64,000 nt of DNA, from NCBI RefSeq assembly GCF_003545765.1, contig NZ_QXIO01000003.1, positions 248,001-312,000 of the forward strand, read 5' to 3'. Shown one piece after another: positions 9,704-20,462 of this stretch (positions are counted from its first letter, which is position 1; each line of letters opens with the position of its first letter). The position numbers and the translations under genes are program-made. Source of the stretch: Colwellia sp. RSH04. GTDB taxonomy: Bacteria > Pseudomonadota > Gammaproteobacteria > Enterobacterales > Alteromonadaceae. Under the pieces are notes generated by a model. The model worked only from the letters and a program-made list of their open reading frames with translations. It had not been told where the DNA came from and did no database searches.

Positions 9704-10108
9704 TTAAGCTTCAGCTGACTCTTCAACTACTTCAGGAGCATCTTCTACTACTGGGCGGTCTACTAACTCAATGTAAGCCATAGGCGCTTTATCACCAGTA
9801 CGGAAACCACATTTTAAAATGCGAGTGTAACCACCTGGACGATCTTGGTAACGAGCACCAAGTTCGCTGAATAAAATACCTACTACTTCTTTGTCTTGTG
9901 TACGAGCAAACGCTAAACGGCGATTTGCAACACTGTCGGTTTTAGCCAATGTAATCAATGGCTCAACTACCATACGTAGTTCTTTAGCTTTAGCTACAGT
10001 CGTTTTGATAACGCCGTGCTTAACTAAAGAGCTTGCCATATTGCGGAACATCGCTTTACGATGACTGCTATTACGGTTTAACTGGCGGCCGCTGTGACGA
10101 TGACGCAT
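9704..10108 (-). CDS. rplQ: 50S ribosomal protein L17
   Basis: L17 of 134 residues with the canonical start [25 protein letters not shown] and an acidic C-terminal tail ([15 protein letters not shown]). It is the last gene of the alpha operon, 43 nt after rpoA, and is followed by an intrinsic terminator. Confidence 0.97.
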   Translation of the reverse strand: MRHRHSGRQLNRNSSHRKAMFRNMASSLVKHGVIKTTVAKAKELRMVVEPLITLAKTDSVANRRLAFARTQDKEVVGILFSELGARYQDRPGGYTRILKCGFRTGDKAPMAYIELVDRPVVEDAPEVVEESAEA

Positions 10109-10151
10109 AAGTTAATCCTTCTCTCAAACTATTAAAAAAACGATGATCGAA

Positions 10152-11141
10152 CTAGTCGTTGTCAACGATGCTTTCAGGTGGCCAATTTTCTAGGCGCATA
10201 CCCAATGATAAACCACGAGACGCTAAAACGTCTTTGATTTCAGTTAAAGACTTCTTACCTAAATTAGGCGTTTTAAGAAGTTCAACTTCAGCACGTTGTA
10301 CTAAATCACCAATATATTGAATTGCTTCTGCTTTTAGACAGTTAGCTGAACGAACAGTTAACTCTAAGTCATCAACAGGACGAAGCAAAATAGGGTCAAA
10401 CAATGGTTTTTCTTCCACTTGCTCAACTTCTTTAATATCACGTAGTTCAACAAACGCATCTAACTGTTCAGCTAGAATAGTTGAAGCACGACGGATAGCT
10501 TCTTCTGGATCTAACGTTCCGTTAGTTTCCATGTCTAATACTAATTTGTCTAAATCTGTACGTTGTTCAACACGTGCAGAATCAACATCATAAGCAATTC
10601 TTACTACAGGACTGAATGAGGCATCAACCAACAAACGACCAATAGCACGATCTTCTTCCTCGGCATCACGGCGCGTAGAAGCTGGAACATAACCACGTCC
10701 CATTTCAACTTTAATACGCATGCTGATAGAGCCATCACCTGTTAAGGTGCAGATAACATGATCTGGATTAGCAATAGTTACATCGCCATCATGCTGAATA
10801 TCAGCTGCCGTTACAGGGCCTTCACCAGACTTAGTTAAGGTCAGAACGGCTTCATCTTTGCCTTCTAAAATAACTGCAAGCCCTTTAAGGTTTAACAATA
10901 TTTCGATGATGTCCTCTTGAACACCTTCTTTACTACTGTACTCGTGTAATACACCATCAATTTCAACTTCAGTTACAGCACAACCTGGCATTGAAGATAA
11001 AAGTATACGGCGTAAAGCATTACCTAAAGTGTGACCAAAACCACGTTCTAATGGCTCTAAAGTTACCTTAGCACGACGAGCACTAACGGTTTCAATGCCT
11101 ACTAAGCGTGGTCTAAGGAATTCGGTTACAGAACCCTGCAT
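10152..11141 (-). CDS. rpoA: RNA polymerase alpha subunit
   Basis: The alpha subunit has 329 residues. The N-terminal assembly domain carries [26 protein letters not shown] (about residues 27-52). The C-terminal domain (about 250-329), which contacts UP elements and activators, has [17 protein letters not shown] and [24 protein letters not shown]. It sits between rpsD and rplQ as in E. coli. Confidence 0.98.
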   Translation of the reverse strand: MQGSVTEFLRPRLVGIETVSARRAKVTLEPLERGFGHTLGNALRRILLSSMPGCAVTEVEIDGVLHEYSSKEGVQEDIIEILLNLKGLAVILEGKDEAVLTLTKSGEGPVTAADIQHDGDVTIANPDHVICTLTGDGSISMRIKVEMGRGYVPASTRRDAEEEDRAIGRLLVDASFSPVVRIAYDVDSARVEQRTDLDKLVLDMETNGTLDPEEAIRRASTILAEQLDAFVELRDIKEVEQVEEKPLFDPILLRPVDDLELTVRSANCLKAEAIQYIGDLVQRAEVELLKTPNLGKKSLTEIKDVLASRGLSLGMRLENWPPESIVDND

Positions 11142-11169
11142 ATATGTCCTCTCTTAAAGTGCAACTTTA

Positions 11170-11790
11170 CTATTTAGAGTAAAGTTCAACAATCAACTGT
11201 TCATTAATTTCCGCAGATAAATCAGCACGATCTGGAACACGTTTGAACACGCCTTCAAGTTTCTTGTTATCTACTTCTACCCAGACAGGCTTCTCGCGTT
11301 GTTCAGCCAATTCTAAAGCAGCAATGATACGCGCTTGAGTTTTAGACTTCTCACGAACAGAAACCACATCTTCAGCTTTAACAGTGAAAGATGGAATATT
11401 AACTACAACACCGTTTACAACGATAGCCTTATGGCTAACTAATTGACGAGCTTCAGCACGAGTGCTTGCATAGCCCATACGGTAAACAACGTTATCTAAG
11501 CGTTTTTCTAAAAGTTGTAACAAGTTTTCACCTGTATTACCTTTTAAACGTGCCGCTTCTTTGTAGTAATTACTAAATTGTTTTTCAAGTACGCCATACA
11601 TACGACGAACTTTTTGTTTTTCACGAAGTTGAACACCGTAATCAGATAAACGACCGCGACGGGCGCCATGCTGACCAGGAATTGTTTCGATTTTACATTT
11701 AGTGTCAATAGCTCTAACACCGCTTTTAAGGAACAAATCTGTACCTTCACGACGGCTAAGCTTTAACTTAGGACCTAAATATCTTGCCAT
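11170..11790 (-). CDS. rpsD: 30S ribosomal protein S4
   Basis: S4 of 206 residues, starting [23 protein letters not shown], with the S4 RNA-binding domain at about residues 95-160 ([35 protein letters not shown]). The zinc-binding cysteines of some orthologues are absent, as in E. coli. In E. coli S4 represses the alpha operon by binding the rpsM leader; a candidate leader hairpin is present here at 12615-12643. Confidence 0.98.
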   Translation of the reverse strand: MARYLGPKLKLSRREGTDLFLKSGVRAIDTKCKIETIPGQHGARRGRLSDYGVQLREKQKVRRMYGVLEKQFSNYYKEAARLKGNTGENLLQLLEKRLDNVVYRMGYASTRAEARQLVSHKAIVVNGVVVNIPSFTVKAEDVVSVREKSKTQARIIAALELAEQREKPVWVEVDNKKLEGVFKRVPDRADLSAEINEQLIVELYSK

Positions 11791-11821
11791 TTTCTTTCTC
11801 CAACTATCCTAAAAAGAGCGA

Positions 11822-12211
11822 TTAAACGCGACGTTTCTTAGGAGGACGACAACCATTATGAGGAATAGGTGTAACGTCTGTAATGTTGGTGATTTTAAAA
11901 CCAGCAGCATTTAAGGCACGGATAGCAGATTCACGACCTGGACCTGGACCTTTAACGAACACTTCAATATTCTTCAAGCCAAACTCTTTTGCAGCAGCGC
12001 CAGCGCGGTCTGCAGCTACTTGCGCAGCAAAAGGTGTAGATTTACGTGAACCACGGAAACCTGAACCACCTGCAGTCGCCCAAGATAAAGCATTACCTTG
12101 ACGATCTGTAAGAGTCACGATTGTGTTGTTGAAAGAAGCATGGATATGAGCCATGCCATCAGCAACTTGTTTTTTTACGCGTTTACGCGTACGAACTGGG
12201 GTTTTAGCCAT
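11822..12211 (-). CDS. rpsK: 30S ribosomal protein S11
   Basis: S11 of 129 residues with the conserved [46 protein letters not shown] core and the C-terminal [18 protein letters not shown]. It is the second gene of the alpha operon, between rpsM and rpsD. Confidence 0.98.
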   Translation of the reverse strand: MAKTPVRTRKRVKKQVADGMAHIHASFNNTIVTLTDRQGNALSWATAGGSGFRGSRKSTPFAAQVAADRAGAAAKEFGLKNIEVFVKGPGPGRESAIRALNAAGFKITNITDVTPIPHNGCRPPKKRRV

Positions 12212-12224
12212 TGTCTAGTTCCTC

Positions 12225-12581
12225 TTACTTCTTAATTGGCTTACGAGGACCTTTACGTGTACGCGCATTTGTTTTAGTGCGTTGACCACGTAGAGGAAGA
12301 CTGCGACGGTGACGAATGCCACGGAAACAACCTAAATCCATAAGACGTTTAATGTTCATTGAAACTTCACGGCGTAAATCACCTTCTACGGTGAATTTAT
12401 CCACTTCTGCACGAAGCAAATCAATTTGAGCTTCGTCTAATTCACTGATCTTCGTTGATTCAGCGATACCAGTTGCCGCACAAATAGCTTTTGCACGGGT
12501 TGCACCGATACCGTAAATCGCAGTAATGGCGATTACTGCATGCTTACGATCAGGGATGTTAATGCCAGCGATACGGGCCAC
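12225..12581 (-). CDS. rpsM: 30S ribosomal protein S13
   Basis: S13 of 118 residues, ending [17 protein letters not shown] place the start at the GTG at 12579-12581, giving [14 protein letters not shown] as in E. coli. The AGGAG ribosome site ends 8 nt before this GTG but only 2 nt before the alternative GTG at 12585-12587, which would add two residues. It is the first gene of the alpha operon, preceded by its own promoter and a structured leader. Confidence 0.95.
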   Translation of the reverse strand: MARIAGINIPDRKHAVIAITAIYGIGATRAKAICAATGIAESTKISELDEAQIDLLRAEVDKFTVEGDLRREVSMNIKRLMDLGCFRGIRHRRSLPLRGQRTKTNARTRKGPRKPIKK

Positions 12582-12614
12582 TAACACATCTCCTATAAAA
12601 ATTTAAAATTAATT

Positions 12615-12643
12615 GGTTGAAAAGCCCGTTAGGATACTCAACC
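12615..12643 (-). promoter_or_regulatory. Candidate S4-binding leader of the alpha operon
   Basis: A 6-bp stem (GGTTGA/TCAACC at the two ends of this interval) lies in the leader between the candidate alpha promoter and rpsM. In E. coli S4 represses translation by binding a pseudoknot at this place. The pseudoknot itself has not been shown here. Confidence 0.35.
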
Positions 12644-12668
12644 AGACTCTTTTTTCGCAAATCGAAGC

Positions 12669-12698
12669 GGCATTATACAGAAAAATCTGCATAATGCC
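12669..12698 (-). promoter_or_regulatory. Alpha-operon promoter within a long hairpin
   Basis: A near-perfect hairpin joins GGCATTAT-A-CAGA to TCTG-C-ATAATGCC with an AAAA loop and one mismatch. On the minus strand its distal arm supplies TATAAT (12677 down to 12672), followed by a GC-containing GCCGC discriminator. A CTGGCA 17 nt upstream can serve as a -35. The transcript would start near 12665, giving a leader of about 85 nt before rpsM. Confidence 0.55.
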
Positions 12699-12732
12699 AG
12701 TTCTAAAAGATTTAGCTTTCGCTTAGGTTAAA

Positions 12733-12846
12733 TTAACCTTGACGTTGCTTGTGCTTTGGCTCTGCACAAAGAACGCGAATTACGCCCTTACGCTTTACCA
12801 CTTTACAGTTACGACAAATCTTTTTTACGGATGCACGTACTTTCAT
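12733..12846 (-). CDS. rpmJ: 50S ribosomal protein L36
   Basis: This 37-residue gene reads [20 protein letters not shown] and ends PKHKQRQG. The zinc-ribbon ligands C11, C14, C27 and H32 are all present, so this is the zinc-binding form. It lies 27 nt after secY, as the last gene of the spc operon, the E. coli order. Confidence 0.97.
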   Translation of the reverse strand: MKVRASVKKICRNCKVVKRKGVIRVLCAEPKHKQRQG

Positions 12847-12873
12847 TTTATACTCCGTTTACCTAGCTTTAGC

Positions 12874-14199
12874 CTAACGGCCGTAGCCTTTAAGGTTAGC
12901 TTTTTTAAGCACACTATCATATTGATGAGACATCATATGCGTTTGTACTTGTGCCATAAAATCCATGATAACAACAACAATTATTAGTAGTGAAGTACCA
13001 CCAAAATAGAACTGAACGTCCCATGCCATCATCATAAATTCAGGAACCAAACAGACAAAGGTAATATACATAGCGCCCGCAAGGGTCAACCTAGTCATTA
13101 CTTTATCAATGTATTTGGATGTTTGTTCACCTGGACGAATCCCTGGAATGAACGCACCTGACTTTTTCAAGTTATCTGCTGTTTCACGCGGATTGAAAAC
13201 CAATGCCGTATAAAAGAAACAGAAAAATATAATTGCTGCCGCTAGCATCATTACATACAAAGGTTGACCTGGAGACATTGCACCAGAAAGTCCTTGTAAG
13301 AAATCTGCAACGGGGCCGTCTCCTTGTCCAAACCAGCTCGCAATAGTGCCGGGGAACAAGATAAGACTTGAGGCAAAGATCGCTGGTATTACACCAGCCA
13401 TATTCACTTTCAATGGTAAATGTGTACTTTGTGCAGCAAATACCTTACGGCCTTGCTGACGTTTTGCGTAATTGACAACAATACGTCGTTGACCACGCTC
13501 TACAAAGACTACCAAGAAAGTTACTGCAAATACCACAACGCCAATAAGCAATAATACTAATGGGTGCATTTCACCTTGACGCGCCATCTCAGCTGTTTGA
13601 CCAACAGCTGAAGGCATGCCAGCAACAATACCAGCGAATATAATGATTGAAATACCATTACCTATACCACGCTCTGTAATTTGCTCACCTAACCACATTA
13701 AAAACATGGTACCAGTAACCAAACTTACTACCGCGGTGAAATAGAAACCAAAGCCAGCATTAATAACTAAACCTTGCATCATTTCCGGTAAACTTCTCGC
13801 AATCGCAATAGACTGAACTGTTGCTAGAACTAAAGTGCCGTAGCGTGTGTATTGGCTGATTTTACGACGTCCAGCTTCACCTTCTTTTTTCAATTCTGCC
13901 ATTGCCGGGTGCATGACCGTAAGCAATTGCATAATGATAGAAGCTGTGATGTACGGCATAATACCAAGCGCCAATACTGAGGCTCGCTCAAGTGCACCGC
14001 CAGAGAACATGTTAAACATCTCTACAACGGTACCCTTTTGTTGTTCAAAGAACTGAGCTAATACAGCGGCGTCAATACCAGGGATTGGCACAAATGACCC
14101 TAAACGAAGCACTACAAGTGCAACGAATACGAACCATAATCTTTGTTTTAGCTCAGACAAACCGCCTGCGCCTTTGTTATCCATTCCTGGTGTAGCCAT
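12874..14199 (-). CDS. secY: Protein translocase subunit SecY
   Basis: The central channel subunit of the Sec translocon has 441 residues and about ten membrane segments. Conserved stretches are [10 protein letters not shown] near residue 35, [14 protein letters not shown] in the second transmembrane region, YAKRQQGRK in a cytoplasmic loop, [13 protein letters not shown] and the C-terminal [19 protein letters not shown]. It is embedded in the spc operon between rplO and rpmJ. Confidence 0.98.
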   Translation of the reverse strand: MATPGMDNKGAGGLSELKQRLWFVFVALVVLRLGSFVPIPGIDAAVLAQFFEQQKGTVVEMFNMFSGGALERASVLALGIMPYITASIIMQLLTVMHPAMAELKKEGEAGRRKISQYTRYGTLVLATVQSIAIARSLPEMMQGLVINAGFGFYFTAVVSLVTGTMFLMWLGEQITERGIGNGISIIIFAGIVAGMPSAVGQTAEMARQGEMHPLVLLLIGVVVFAVTFLVVFVERGQRRIVVNYAKRQQGRKVFAAQSTHLPLKVNMAGVIPAIFASSLILFPGTIASWFGQGDGPVADFLQGLSGAMSPGQPLYVMMLAAAIIFFCFFYTALVFNPRETADNLKKSGAFIPGIRPGEQTSKYIDKVMTRLTLAGAMYITFVCLVPEFMMMAWDVQFYFGGTSLLIIVVVIMDFMAQVQTHMMSHQYDSVLKKANLKGYGR

Positions 14200-14205
14200 T
14201 CTGTA

Positions 14206-14640
14206 TTATTCCTCGATTTTACCACCGGCAGCTTCAATAGCTGCACGAGCACCTTTAGTTACGCCTAAGCCACGAACAGTGATCTTGCGAGTAATTTCGC
14301 CAGACAGCATAATTTTTGCTGTTTCAATGTTACGGCTGATAAGACCAGCGTCTTTAAGTGCGTGGATATCTACAACATCGCCTTTAATAAGGTTTAATTC
14401 ATGTAAACGAACTTCAGCGCGAACTAAAGATTTACGTGAAGTAAAACCAAACTTAGGTAAACGTTGTTTTAAAGGCATTTGACCACCTTCAAAACCAGGA
14501 CGTACACTACCGCCAGAACGAGACTTCTGACCTTTGTGACCACGACCACCAGTTTTACCGATGCCAGAACCAATACCACGACCGCAGCGTTTCTTAGCTT
14601 TTTTAGATCCCGGTGCAGGGGATAAAGTATTTAAATGCAT
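14206..14640 (-). CDS. rplO: 50S ribosomal protein L15
   Basis: L15 of 144 residues. It has the glycine/arginine-rich N-terminal extension [21 protein letters not shown] and the [11 protein letters not shown] motif that reach into the 23S rRNA. It sits six bases upstream of secY. Confidence 0.98.
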   Translation of the reverse strand: MHLNTLSPAPGSKKAKKRCGRGIGSGIGKTGGRGHKGQKSRSGGSVRPGFEGGQMPLKQRLPKFGFTSRKSLVRAEVRLHELNLIKGDVVDIHALKDAGLISRNIETAKIMLSGEITRKITVRGLGVTKGARAAIEAAGGKIEE

Positions 14641-14642
14641 TA

Positions 14643-14828
14643 TTAATCCTCCACCTTAACCATGTAATAAACCTTGTTAATCATACCACGTACAGACGGA
14701 GTATCTTCTAACTCTACTGTATGGTTGATACGACGTAGACCAAGGCCTCTTAATGTAGCTCTATGCTTCGGTAAACGACCGATAGAACTTTTTACTTGAG
14801 TTACTTTTACTGTTTTAGACATGCTCAA
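14643..14828 (-). CDS. rpmD: 50S ribosomal protein L30
   Basis: L30 of 61 residues with [31 protein letters not shown] and a C-terminal [14 protein letters not shown]. The length equals the bacterial norm. It sits between rpsE and rplO with no intergenic space on the rpsE side. Confidence 0.97.
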   Translation of the reverse strand: MSMSKTVKVTQVKSSIGRLPKHRATLRGLGLRRINHTVELEDTPSVRGMINKVYYMVKVED

Positions 14829-15338
14829 TTACCCCAAAATGTCTTCAACGCTTTTGCCACGTTTAGCTGCCATGCCTTCTGGCGAATGCATATTCGCTAG
14901 GGCAGAAACAGTAGCGCGAACTACGTTGATTGGGTTAGTAGAACCGTATGCTTTTGACAATACGTTCTGAACGCCTGCAACTTCAAGTACTGCACGCATC
15001 GCGCCACCGGCGATGATACCTGTACCTTCAGAAGCTGGTTGCATGTAAACTTTAGAACCAGAATGACGGCCTTTGATAGCGTGTTGAAGAGTAGTACCCT
15101 TCAAGTCAACGGTTACTATGTTACGACGTGCTTTTTCCATTGCTTTTTGGATTGCAGCAGGCACTTCACGTGCTTTACCGTAACCAAAACCAACACGACC
15201 ATTACCGTCACCAACTACTGTTAATGCGGTGAAACTGAAAATACGACCACCTTTAACCACTTTTGATACGCGGTTAACGGCGATTAGCTTTTCAGCCATA
15301 TCACTTTGTTGTGAGTTTTCTTGATTATGATTAGCCAT
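14829..15338 (-). CDS. rpsE: 30S ribosomal protein S5
   Basis: S5 with the double-stranded RNA-binding domain [28 protein letters not shown] and the C-terminal [18 protein letters not shown] choose the ATG at 15336-15338 (169 residues) over the TTG two codons upstream, because the AGGGG ribosome site lies 7 nt before the ATG and only one base before the TTG. Confidence 0.96.
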   Translation of the reverse strand: MANHNQENSQQSDMAEKLIAVNRVSKVVKGGRIFSFTALTVVGDGNGRVGFGYGKAREVPAAIQKAMEKARRNIVTVDLKGTTLQHAIKGRHSGSKVYMQPASEGTGIIAGGAMRAVLEVAGVQNVLSKAYGSTNPINVVRATVSALANMHSPEGMAAKRGKSVEDILG

Positions 15339-15348
15339 TATCAAACCC

Positions 15349-15702
15349 CTAGAACTGAAGACCAGCTTCGCGAGCTGCTTCTGCTAATGCTTTAACGCGA
15401 CCGTGGTAACGGAAACCTGAACGATCAAATGCTACAGACTCAACGCCTTTTGCTTTTGCACGTTCAGCAATTGCTTTACCCACTGCGGCAGCAGCGGCAA
15501 CATTACCGGTTTTTTCAATTGAACCACGAACTTCTTTATCTACAGTAGACGCCGCAGCGATTACTTCAGAACCAGTAGGAGCAATTAATTGAGCGTAAAT
15601 GTGACGAGGAGTACGGAATACAACTAAACGATTCGCACCCAACTCGCTGATTTTTGCACGAGCGCGTTTAGCGCGGCGCAAACGAGATGTTTTCTTATCC
15701 AT
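15349..15702 (-). CDS. rplR: 50S ribosomal protein L18
   Basis: L18 of 117 residues, the family length. It has [29 protein letters not shown] in the middle and ends [27 protein letters not shown]. It binds 5S rRNA. It sits between rplF and rpsE in the spc operon. Confidence 0.97.
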   Translation of the reverse strand: MDKKTSRLRRAKRARAKISELGANRLVVFRTPRHIYAQLIAPTGSEVIAAASTVDKEVRGSIEKTGNVAAAAAVGKAIAERAKAKGVESVAFDRSGFRYHGRVKALAEAAREAGLQF

Positions 15703-15711
15703 AGTATTACC

Positions 15712-16245
15712 CTACTTCTTCTTAGCTTCTTTACGACGAACGTATTCATCAGCGTAACGTACACCTTTACCTTTATAAGGCTCTGGCTTACGGTATGCAC
15801 GAATGTTCGCAGCGGTTTGACCAATTAAATGCTTATCAGCACCTGAAAGTGTAATTTCAGTTTGGCTAGGAGTTTCACATTTAATTCCTTCAGGAATAGC
15901 ATGTTTGATTGGGTGTGAAAAACCTAAAGATAAATCTAATGATTTACCTGCAGCTTTTGCACGGTAACCAACACCTTGTAAAACTAATTTCTTTTCAAAA
16001 CCTTTACTAACACCTTCAACCATATTATTGATTAAAGCGCGTGCAGTACCGGCTTGAGCCCATGCATTTCTATCATCACAAGCGATTGTCGTTTTGATTT
16101 CGTTCTCTTCATGAGAAACAGCAACAAAACTGTGAATCGTACGTGATAATTCACCTACTGGACCTTTAACTGTAATGTCTTGACCTGATAACGTAACGGT
16201 AACGCCAGCAGGAACAACGACAGGTGCTTTTGCAACACGAGACAT
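15712..16245 (-). CDS. rplF: 50S ribosomal protein L6
   Basis: L6 of 177 residues, with [27 protein letters not shown] in the first domain and the C-terminal signature [17 protein letters not shown]. It is in the usual position between rpsH and rplR. Confidence 0.97.
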   Translation of the reverse strand: MSRVAKAPVVVPAGVTVTLSGQDITVKGPVGELSRTIHSFVAVSHEENEIKTTIACDDRNAWAQAGTARALINNMVEGVSKGFEKKLVLQGVGYRAKAAGKSLDLSLGFSHPIKHAIPEGIKCETPSQTEITLSGADKHLIGQTAANIRAYRKPEPYKGKGVRYADEYVRRKEAKKK

Positions 16246-16255
16246 AGTATACTCC

Positions 16256-16651
16256 TTACTCTACGAAACCAAGAACTTCACCGCCAATACCCGCAGAACG
16301 AGCGGCGCGATCAGTCATCAAACCTTTAGAAGTAGATATGATTGCGATACCCATACCTGCAAGAACTTGTGGAAGTTCATCACAGCTTTTGTATACGCGA
16401 AGACCTGGACGTGAAACACGTTTGATCTTTTCAATTACTTCTTTACCTTCAAAATACTTCAAAGTTACAGATAACTCAGGCTTAACACCTTCAGCTACTG
16501 CGAAATCTGAAATATAACCTTCTTCTTTAAGCAAGTTAGCAATTGCAACTTTAACTTTTGAAGATGGCATTTGTACTGCAACTTTTGCTGCAGATTGACC
16601 GTTGCGGATGCGTGTAAACATGTCCGCGATAGGATCAGTCATCATAACCAT
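16256..16651 (-). CDS. rpsH: 30S ribosomal protein S8
   Basis: S8 with [14 protein letters not shown] and the C-terminal [33 protein letters not shown]. Three in-frame ATGs lie within the first four codons. The GGGAG site is 3 nt before the first and 9 nt before the second, so the true start may be 16645 (129 residues). In E. coli S8 is the translational repressor of the spc operon. Confidence 0.95.
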   Translation of the reverse strand: MVMMTDPIADMFTRIRNGQSAAKVAVQMPSSKVKVAIANLLKEEGYISDFAVAEGVKPELSVTLKYFEGKEVIEKIKRVSRPGLRVYKSCDELPQVLAGMGIAIISTSKGLMTDRAARSAGIGGEVLGFVE

Positions 16652-16664
16652 TTACTCCCGTGAA

Positions 16665-16970
16665 TTACCAACTAGCTTTCTTAAGACCTGGAACTTCACC
16701 GCGCATAGTTGCTTCACGCAACTTAATACGGCTTAAGCCGAATTTACGCAAGTAACCATGTGGACGACCAGTAACATTACAACGATTACGTTGACGGCTA
16801 CTTGATGAATCACGTGGTAAACTTTGAAGTTTCAATACTGCATCCCAACGTTCTTCTTCAGAAGACTCTGGACTTGAGATGATTTCTTTTAACGCACGAC
16901 GCTTTTCAGCATACTGAGCTACTAGTTTAGTACGTTTTGCTTCACGAGCTTTCATTGACGCTTTAGCCAT
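16665..16970 (-). CDS. rpsN: 30S ribosomal protein S14
   Basis: S14 of 101 residues, the long zinc-independent form: the CxxC pairs of the short form are missing. Signatures are [22 protein letters not shown] and the C-terminal [11 protein letters not shown]. It sits between rplE and rpsH. Confidence 0.97.
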   Translation of the reverse strand: MAKASMKAREAKRTKLVAQYAEKRRALKEIISSPESSEEERWDAVLKLQSLPRDSSSSRQRNRCNVTGRPHGYLRKFGLSRIKLREATMRGEVPGLKKASW

Positions 16971-16974
16971 AACT

Positions 16975-17520
16975 CTACACCTTCTTCTTAAACGGGAAAT
17001 TGAAGGCAGACAATAATGCGTGTCCTTCTTCGTTATCTTTCGCGCTAGTAGTAATAGTGATATCTAATCCGCGAATTTTATCGATTTTATCGTAATCGAT
17101 TTCAGGGAAGATGATTTGCTCACGAACGCCCATGCTGTAATTACCACGACCATCGAATGACTTAGGGTTTAAGCCACGGAAGTCACGGATACGAGGAATT
17201 GAAATAGAGATTAAACGCTCTAAGAATTCCCACATACGCTCGCCGCGTAGAGTTACTTTTGTACCTATAGGATAGCCTTCACGAATTTTGAAGCCCGCAA
17301 CTGATTTGCGTGCTACTGTCGTGACCGGCTTTTGACCTGAGATTGCAGTAAGATCATTTGTGGCGTGTTCTAATACTTTCTTATCAGAAATTGCTTCGCC
17401 AACACCCATATTAAGGGTGATCTTTTCAATCCGAGGGACTTGCATGACACTTTTGTAACCAAACTTCTTCTGAAGTTCAGCTGCAACTGTATCTTTATAT
17501 AAATCATGCAGTTTCGCCAT
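16975..17520 (-). CDS. rplE: 50S ribosomal protein L5
   Basis: L5 of 181 residues, two longer than E. coli. It has [49 protein letters not shown] and the C-terminal [14 protein letters not shown]. It binds 5S rRNA. In E. coli S8 binds the rplE translation start to control the operon. Confidence 0.97.
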   Translation of the reverse strand: MAKLHDLYKDTVAAELQKKFGYKSVMQVPRIEKITLNMGVGEAISDKKVLEHATNDLTAISGQKPVTTVARKSVAGFKIREGYPIGTKVTLRGERMWEFLERLISISIPRIRDFRGLNPKSFDGRGNYSMGVREQIIFPEIDYDKIDKIRGLDITITTSAKDNEEGHALLSAFNFPFKKKV

Positions 17521-17535
17521 CGTTTACTCCAATTA

Positions 17536-17850
17536 TTAAACTAATTCGTTATCAGATTTGAAAAAACGTACTTTTTTGCCGTCTTCAAATCTAAAACCAA
17601 CGCGGTCAGCCTTACCCGTTTTAGGGTTAAGGATAGCTACGTTAGAAACATGCAAAGGTGCTTCTTTCTCAACAATTCCACCAGGTTGCTGTAACTGAGG
17701 TACAGGCTTAGTGTGTTTCTTGATTAAGTTAACGCCTTCTACGTATACTTTGCTGTCTTCAACAAGAACTTTGGTAACTTTACCAGTTTTGCCCTTGTCT
17801 TTACCTGCAAGTACGATTACTTCATCATCACGACGAATCTTAGATGCCAT
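17536..17850 (-). CDS. rplX: 50S ribosomal protein L24
   Basis: L24 of 104 residues, the same length as E. coli. The KOW motif is at the N-terminus ([24 protein letters not shown]), followed by [34 protein letters not shown]. It is the second gene of the spc operon. Confidence 0.97.
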   Translation of the reverse strand: MASKIRRDDEVIVLAGKDKGKTGKVTKVLVEDSKVYVEGVNLIKKHTKPVPQLQQPGGIVEKEAPLHVSNVAILNPKTGKADRVGFRFEDGKKVRFFKSDNELV

Positions 17851-17862
17851 TATCGTGACTCC

Positions 17863-18231
17863 TTATAGTACTTCTGGTGCTAATGATACGATCTTCATAA
17901 ATTTCTCATTACGAAGTTCACGTGTCACTGGCCCGAAAATACGAGTACCAATTGGTTGTAAGTTTGCATTCAAAATTACAGCCGCGTTTTCATCAAAACG
18001 GATGGCAGAACCATCTGTACGACGAACACCTTTCTTAGTGCGCACCACTACCGCAGTAACAACATCACCTTTTTTTACTTTACCGCGAGGACTTGATTCC
18101 TTCACGGCAACTTTAATGATGTCACCAATACGTGCGTAGCGACGGTGCGAGCCACCAAGAACCTTTATACATTGAACACGCTTAGCGCCACTGTTGTCAG
18201 CAACATTCAGCTGTGATTGCATTTGGATCAT
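17863..18231 (-). CDS. rplN: 50S ribosomal protein L14
   Basis: L14 of 122 residues with [19 protein letters not shown] and [26 protein letters not shown], ending [16 protein letters not shown]. It is the first gene of the spc operon. The S10 operon (ending in rpsQ), which usually precedes it, is absent; dtd lies upstream instead. Confidence 0.97.
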   Translation of the reverse strand: MIQMQSQLNVADNSGAKRVQCIKVLGGSHRRYARIGDIIKVAVKESSPRGKVKKGDVVTAVVVRTKKGVRRTDGSAIRFDENAAVILNANLQPIGTRIFGPVTRELRNEKFMKIVSLAPEVL

Positions 18232-18392
18232 TAATATTTGCTCCGCTAAACCTTTTTATTTTCACTTTAAAAGTGAACAAAATCAAAAAGGTAAATTTAA
18301 ATTCAAGGCCAGAAATTTGACCCGTCACTGCCTTTACAAGACCGCCATTATGTTTAGAATTTAGGCAACAAAGCCAGCACTCAAACTTAATG

Positions 18393-18411
18393 GGCGCGAG
18401 ATTATAACACC
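18393..18411 (-). promoter_or_regulatory. spc-operon promoter (extended -10, GC-rich discriminator)
   Basis: On the minus strand TGT-TATAAT (hexamer 18406 down to 18401) is an extended -10, followed directly by CTCGCGCCC, the GC-rich discriminator typical of stringently controlled ribosomal promoters. The -35 is poor. The leader to rplN would be about 160 nt. Confidence 0.65.
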
Positions 18412-18467
18412 ACTAAATGAAAAGTGGTAGTTTAATTAGCTAAAAATTAAACAGTGCAAGAAGAGCA

Positions 18468-18905
18468 TTATATGGTTAATTGAAAGGTTACTGGTCCATC
18501 ATTAATAAGTTCGACTTTCATATCCGCACCAAACACACCTGTTGGTGCTTTAAATCCTTTTTCTCTTAACTGCTGAGTAAAGAATTGATATAAATGATTA
18601 CTAAGTTCTGGTTTTGCAGCAGTAGTAAAGCTTGGTCTCATCCCACTTGAAGTGTCTGCCGCTAAAGTGAATTGTGAAACAACCAATAAATCACCACCAG
18701 CTTGTTCTACATTTAAATTCATCTTGCCATTTTTATCATTAAAGACACGATACCCTGATACTCTTTGTGCTAATCTTTTCGCTTTAGTTTCATCATCATC
18801 AGGTTCTATTGCAAGTAGTACTAATAAGCCTTTCTCTATCTGACCTATAGTTTTTTCATCTACTTTGACACGTGCCTGAGAAACTCGCTGAATTAACGCT
18901 ATCAT
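18468..18905 (-). CDS. dtd: D-aminoacyl-tRNA deacylase
   Basis: The protein has 145 residues, the family length. It carries both active-site motifs: [17 protein letters not shown] (about residues 77-93) and the Gly-cisPro motif NDGPVTFQL at the C-terminus. It removes D-amino acids, such as D-Tyr, from mischarged tRNA. The YihY-type gene upstream is also its neighbour in E. coli. Confidence 0.96.
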   Translation of the reverse strand: MIALIQRVSQARVKVDEKTIGQIEKGLLVLLAIEPDDDETKAKRLAQRVSGYRVFNDKNGKMNLNVEQAGGDLLVVSQFTLAADTSSGMRPSFTTAAKPELSNHLYQFFTQQLREKGFKAPTGVFGADMKVELINDGPVTFQLTI

Positions 18906-19004
18906 TGAATGGGTTACTCATTTTGGTAAAACAGCTATTCTAACCAAATCGACAAAAATTAATAAAGTAATTTTCACGCTTAGTGAGCAGATATACTGAT
19001 TTGC

Positions 19005-19913
19005 TTAAACATTATTTTCTATGTCTGGCTTTACATTTTTTTCATCACTCTTTTGTGTCAATTTTGAAGAAAAATCTTGTAAAGTAACACTAAAAATTGC
19101 CCCAGCTAAAACAATGAGCCATGACAAATATATCCAAAGGAACAGTATAGGTATTGTCGCTAATGCCCCGTATATAGCTTGATAAGAAGGAAAGGCTGTT
19201 AAATATAAAGCAAATGATTTCTTTGCGAACTCAAACAACAATGCAGCGATAAATGCACCACCTACTGCAAATTTAAATGGCACATCTTTATTGGGTACCG
19301 CCATGTATAAAATGACAAAAGCTGAAATTGAAGCTAAAAGCGGCAACATCCTAATTACAATGTTCGTCAAACCAAAGACATCATAATCACCAAGAGATAC
19401 AAGCGAAATAATGTAGGAAGTTAATGCGATACTGGCACCGACAAAAATAGGCCCTAGTGTTAAGACCATCCAATAGAGCGCCAAGGAAGTAATTGTTCTT
19501 CTTTTCTGTGATACTCGCCAAATCTTATTTAGCGTTTTATCTATCGCTGAAATTAATAATAAAGCGACAATGAAGAGAAAGAAAATAGCCACCGCAGACA
19601 TTTTTGAAGCATTATCAACAAACCCAGATAAATATGTTTGTACAACATCCCCCGCAGCAGGCACGAAGTTCTGGTAAACAAAAGCTTCTACGGTTAATTG
19701 CAGTTCAGCAAAAAGAGGGAAAGCGGTCATCACTGAAAGCATTACCACTAACAGAGGTACTAGTGACATTAACGAAACATAAGATAAATAACCAGCAACA
19801 ACGGGAAGTTGCTCTTGCTTTAGGCGTTGCAAAAAAAAACTTACAAACACCATAATTTTTCGTTGCCAACTAAGAAATAACTCCTTATTCGACATATCCC
19901 TTGATAAACTCAT
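19005..19913 (-). CDS. YihY/BrkB family inner-membrane protein
   Basis: This 302-residue membrane protein has about six hydrophobic segments and the family signatures [30 protein letters not shown] and [26 protein letters not shown]. The function is unknown; an early assignment of the E. coli homologue as RNase BN was withdrawn. I prefer the ATG at 19911-19913 to the TTG four codons upstream; neither has a strong ribosome site. It lies upstream of dtd on the same strand. Confidence 0.88.
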   Translation of the reverse strand: MSLSRDMSNKELFLSWQRKIMVFVSFFLQRLKQEQLPVVAGYLSYVSLMSLVPLLVVMLSVMTAFPLFAELQLTVEAFVYQNFVPAAGDVVQTYLSGFVDNASKMSAVAIFFLFIVALLLISAIDKTLNKIWRVSQKRRTITSLALYWMVLTLGPIFVGASIALTSYIISLVSLGDYDVFGLTNIVIRMLPLLASISAFVILYMAVPNKDVPFKFAVGGAFIAALLFEFAKKSFALYLTAFPSYQAIYGALATIPILFLWIYLSWLIVLAGAIFSVTLQDFSSKLTQKSDEKNVKPDIENNV

Positions 19914-20023
19914 ATTTGTTAACAAATTTAATATTCTAGACAGTATCAGTTTATATTATGATAAAGGTTATCAATTTACTAGCTTCGCTGTAATCTATAG
20001 CAGTGAGCAGGGAGAAGTTTTAT

Positions 20024-20248
20024 ATGGCAAGTCAAGGCTCTGCTGGCAATGTTATTGCCGCATTGTGTACGGTGTTTTTTCCTGGATTAGGACAACTCGT
20101 TCAAGGGAGAATTATTGCAGCGTTAATATTCGCAATAGTATGTTTTGGTGGTTATGCGCTTTGGTATCTAATTGTACCTGCGATCATAGCTGGCATTTTT
20201 CATCTTTGGGCAATTATTGATGCCGCTACTTATAAAAACACCGGCTAA
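20024..20248 (+). CDS. Small membrane protein, TM2-like
   Basis: This 74-residue protein starts MASQGSAGNVIAALCTVFFPGLGQLVQGR. It has two hydrophobic segments joined near FGGYALWYLIVP, and the FFPGLGQLVQG turn resembles TM2-domain proteins. The ATG at 20024 is preceded by a GGGAG ribosome site; an upstream GTG at 20003 overlaps that site and is unlikely. Function unknown. It is divergent from the yihY-type gene. Confidence 0.75.
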   Translation: MASQGSAGNVIAALCTVFFPGLGQLVQGRIIAALIFAIVCFGGYALWYLIVPAIIAGIFHLWAIIDAATYKNTG

Positions 20249-20264
20249 AATACAGTAATAAAAA

Positions 20265-20444
20265 CTATACAAACCTTGGCGCGGCAACAAAAGTTACATC
20301 ATTTGTTGTCTGCTGAGGTTCTTCCTCAAAGTGATTAATCTGCGCTAATAATGTAGACAGTTGCTCAATCTGCTTAGGATTGGCTTTTCCTTGACTAAAG
20401 ACTTGACTCAATTCTTGAAGTTTTTTCAGTTGTGCTGGCGACAT
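20265..20444 (-). CDS. Small hypothetical protein, 59 residues
   Basis: An ORF starting MSPAQLKKLQELSQVFSQGK and ending FVAAPRFV encodes a charged helical protein with no membrane segment. Its ATG (20442-20444) is preceded by AAAGGA at a suitable distance. A 9-bp palindrome surrounds the probable -10 upstream. Function unknown; the coherent composition and ribosome site make it a likely gene. Confidence 0.6.
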   Translation of the reverse strand: MSPAQLKKLQELSQVFSQGKANPKQIEQLSTLLAQINHFEEEPQQTTNDVTFVAAPRFV

Positions 20445-20462
20445 AATATAAATCCTTTTCTT

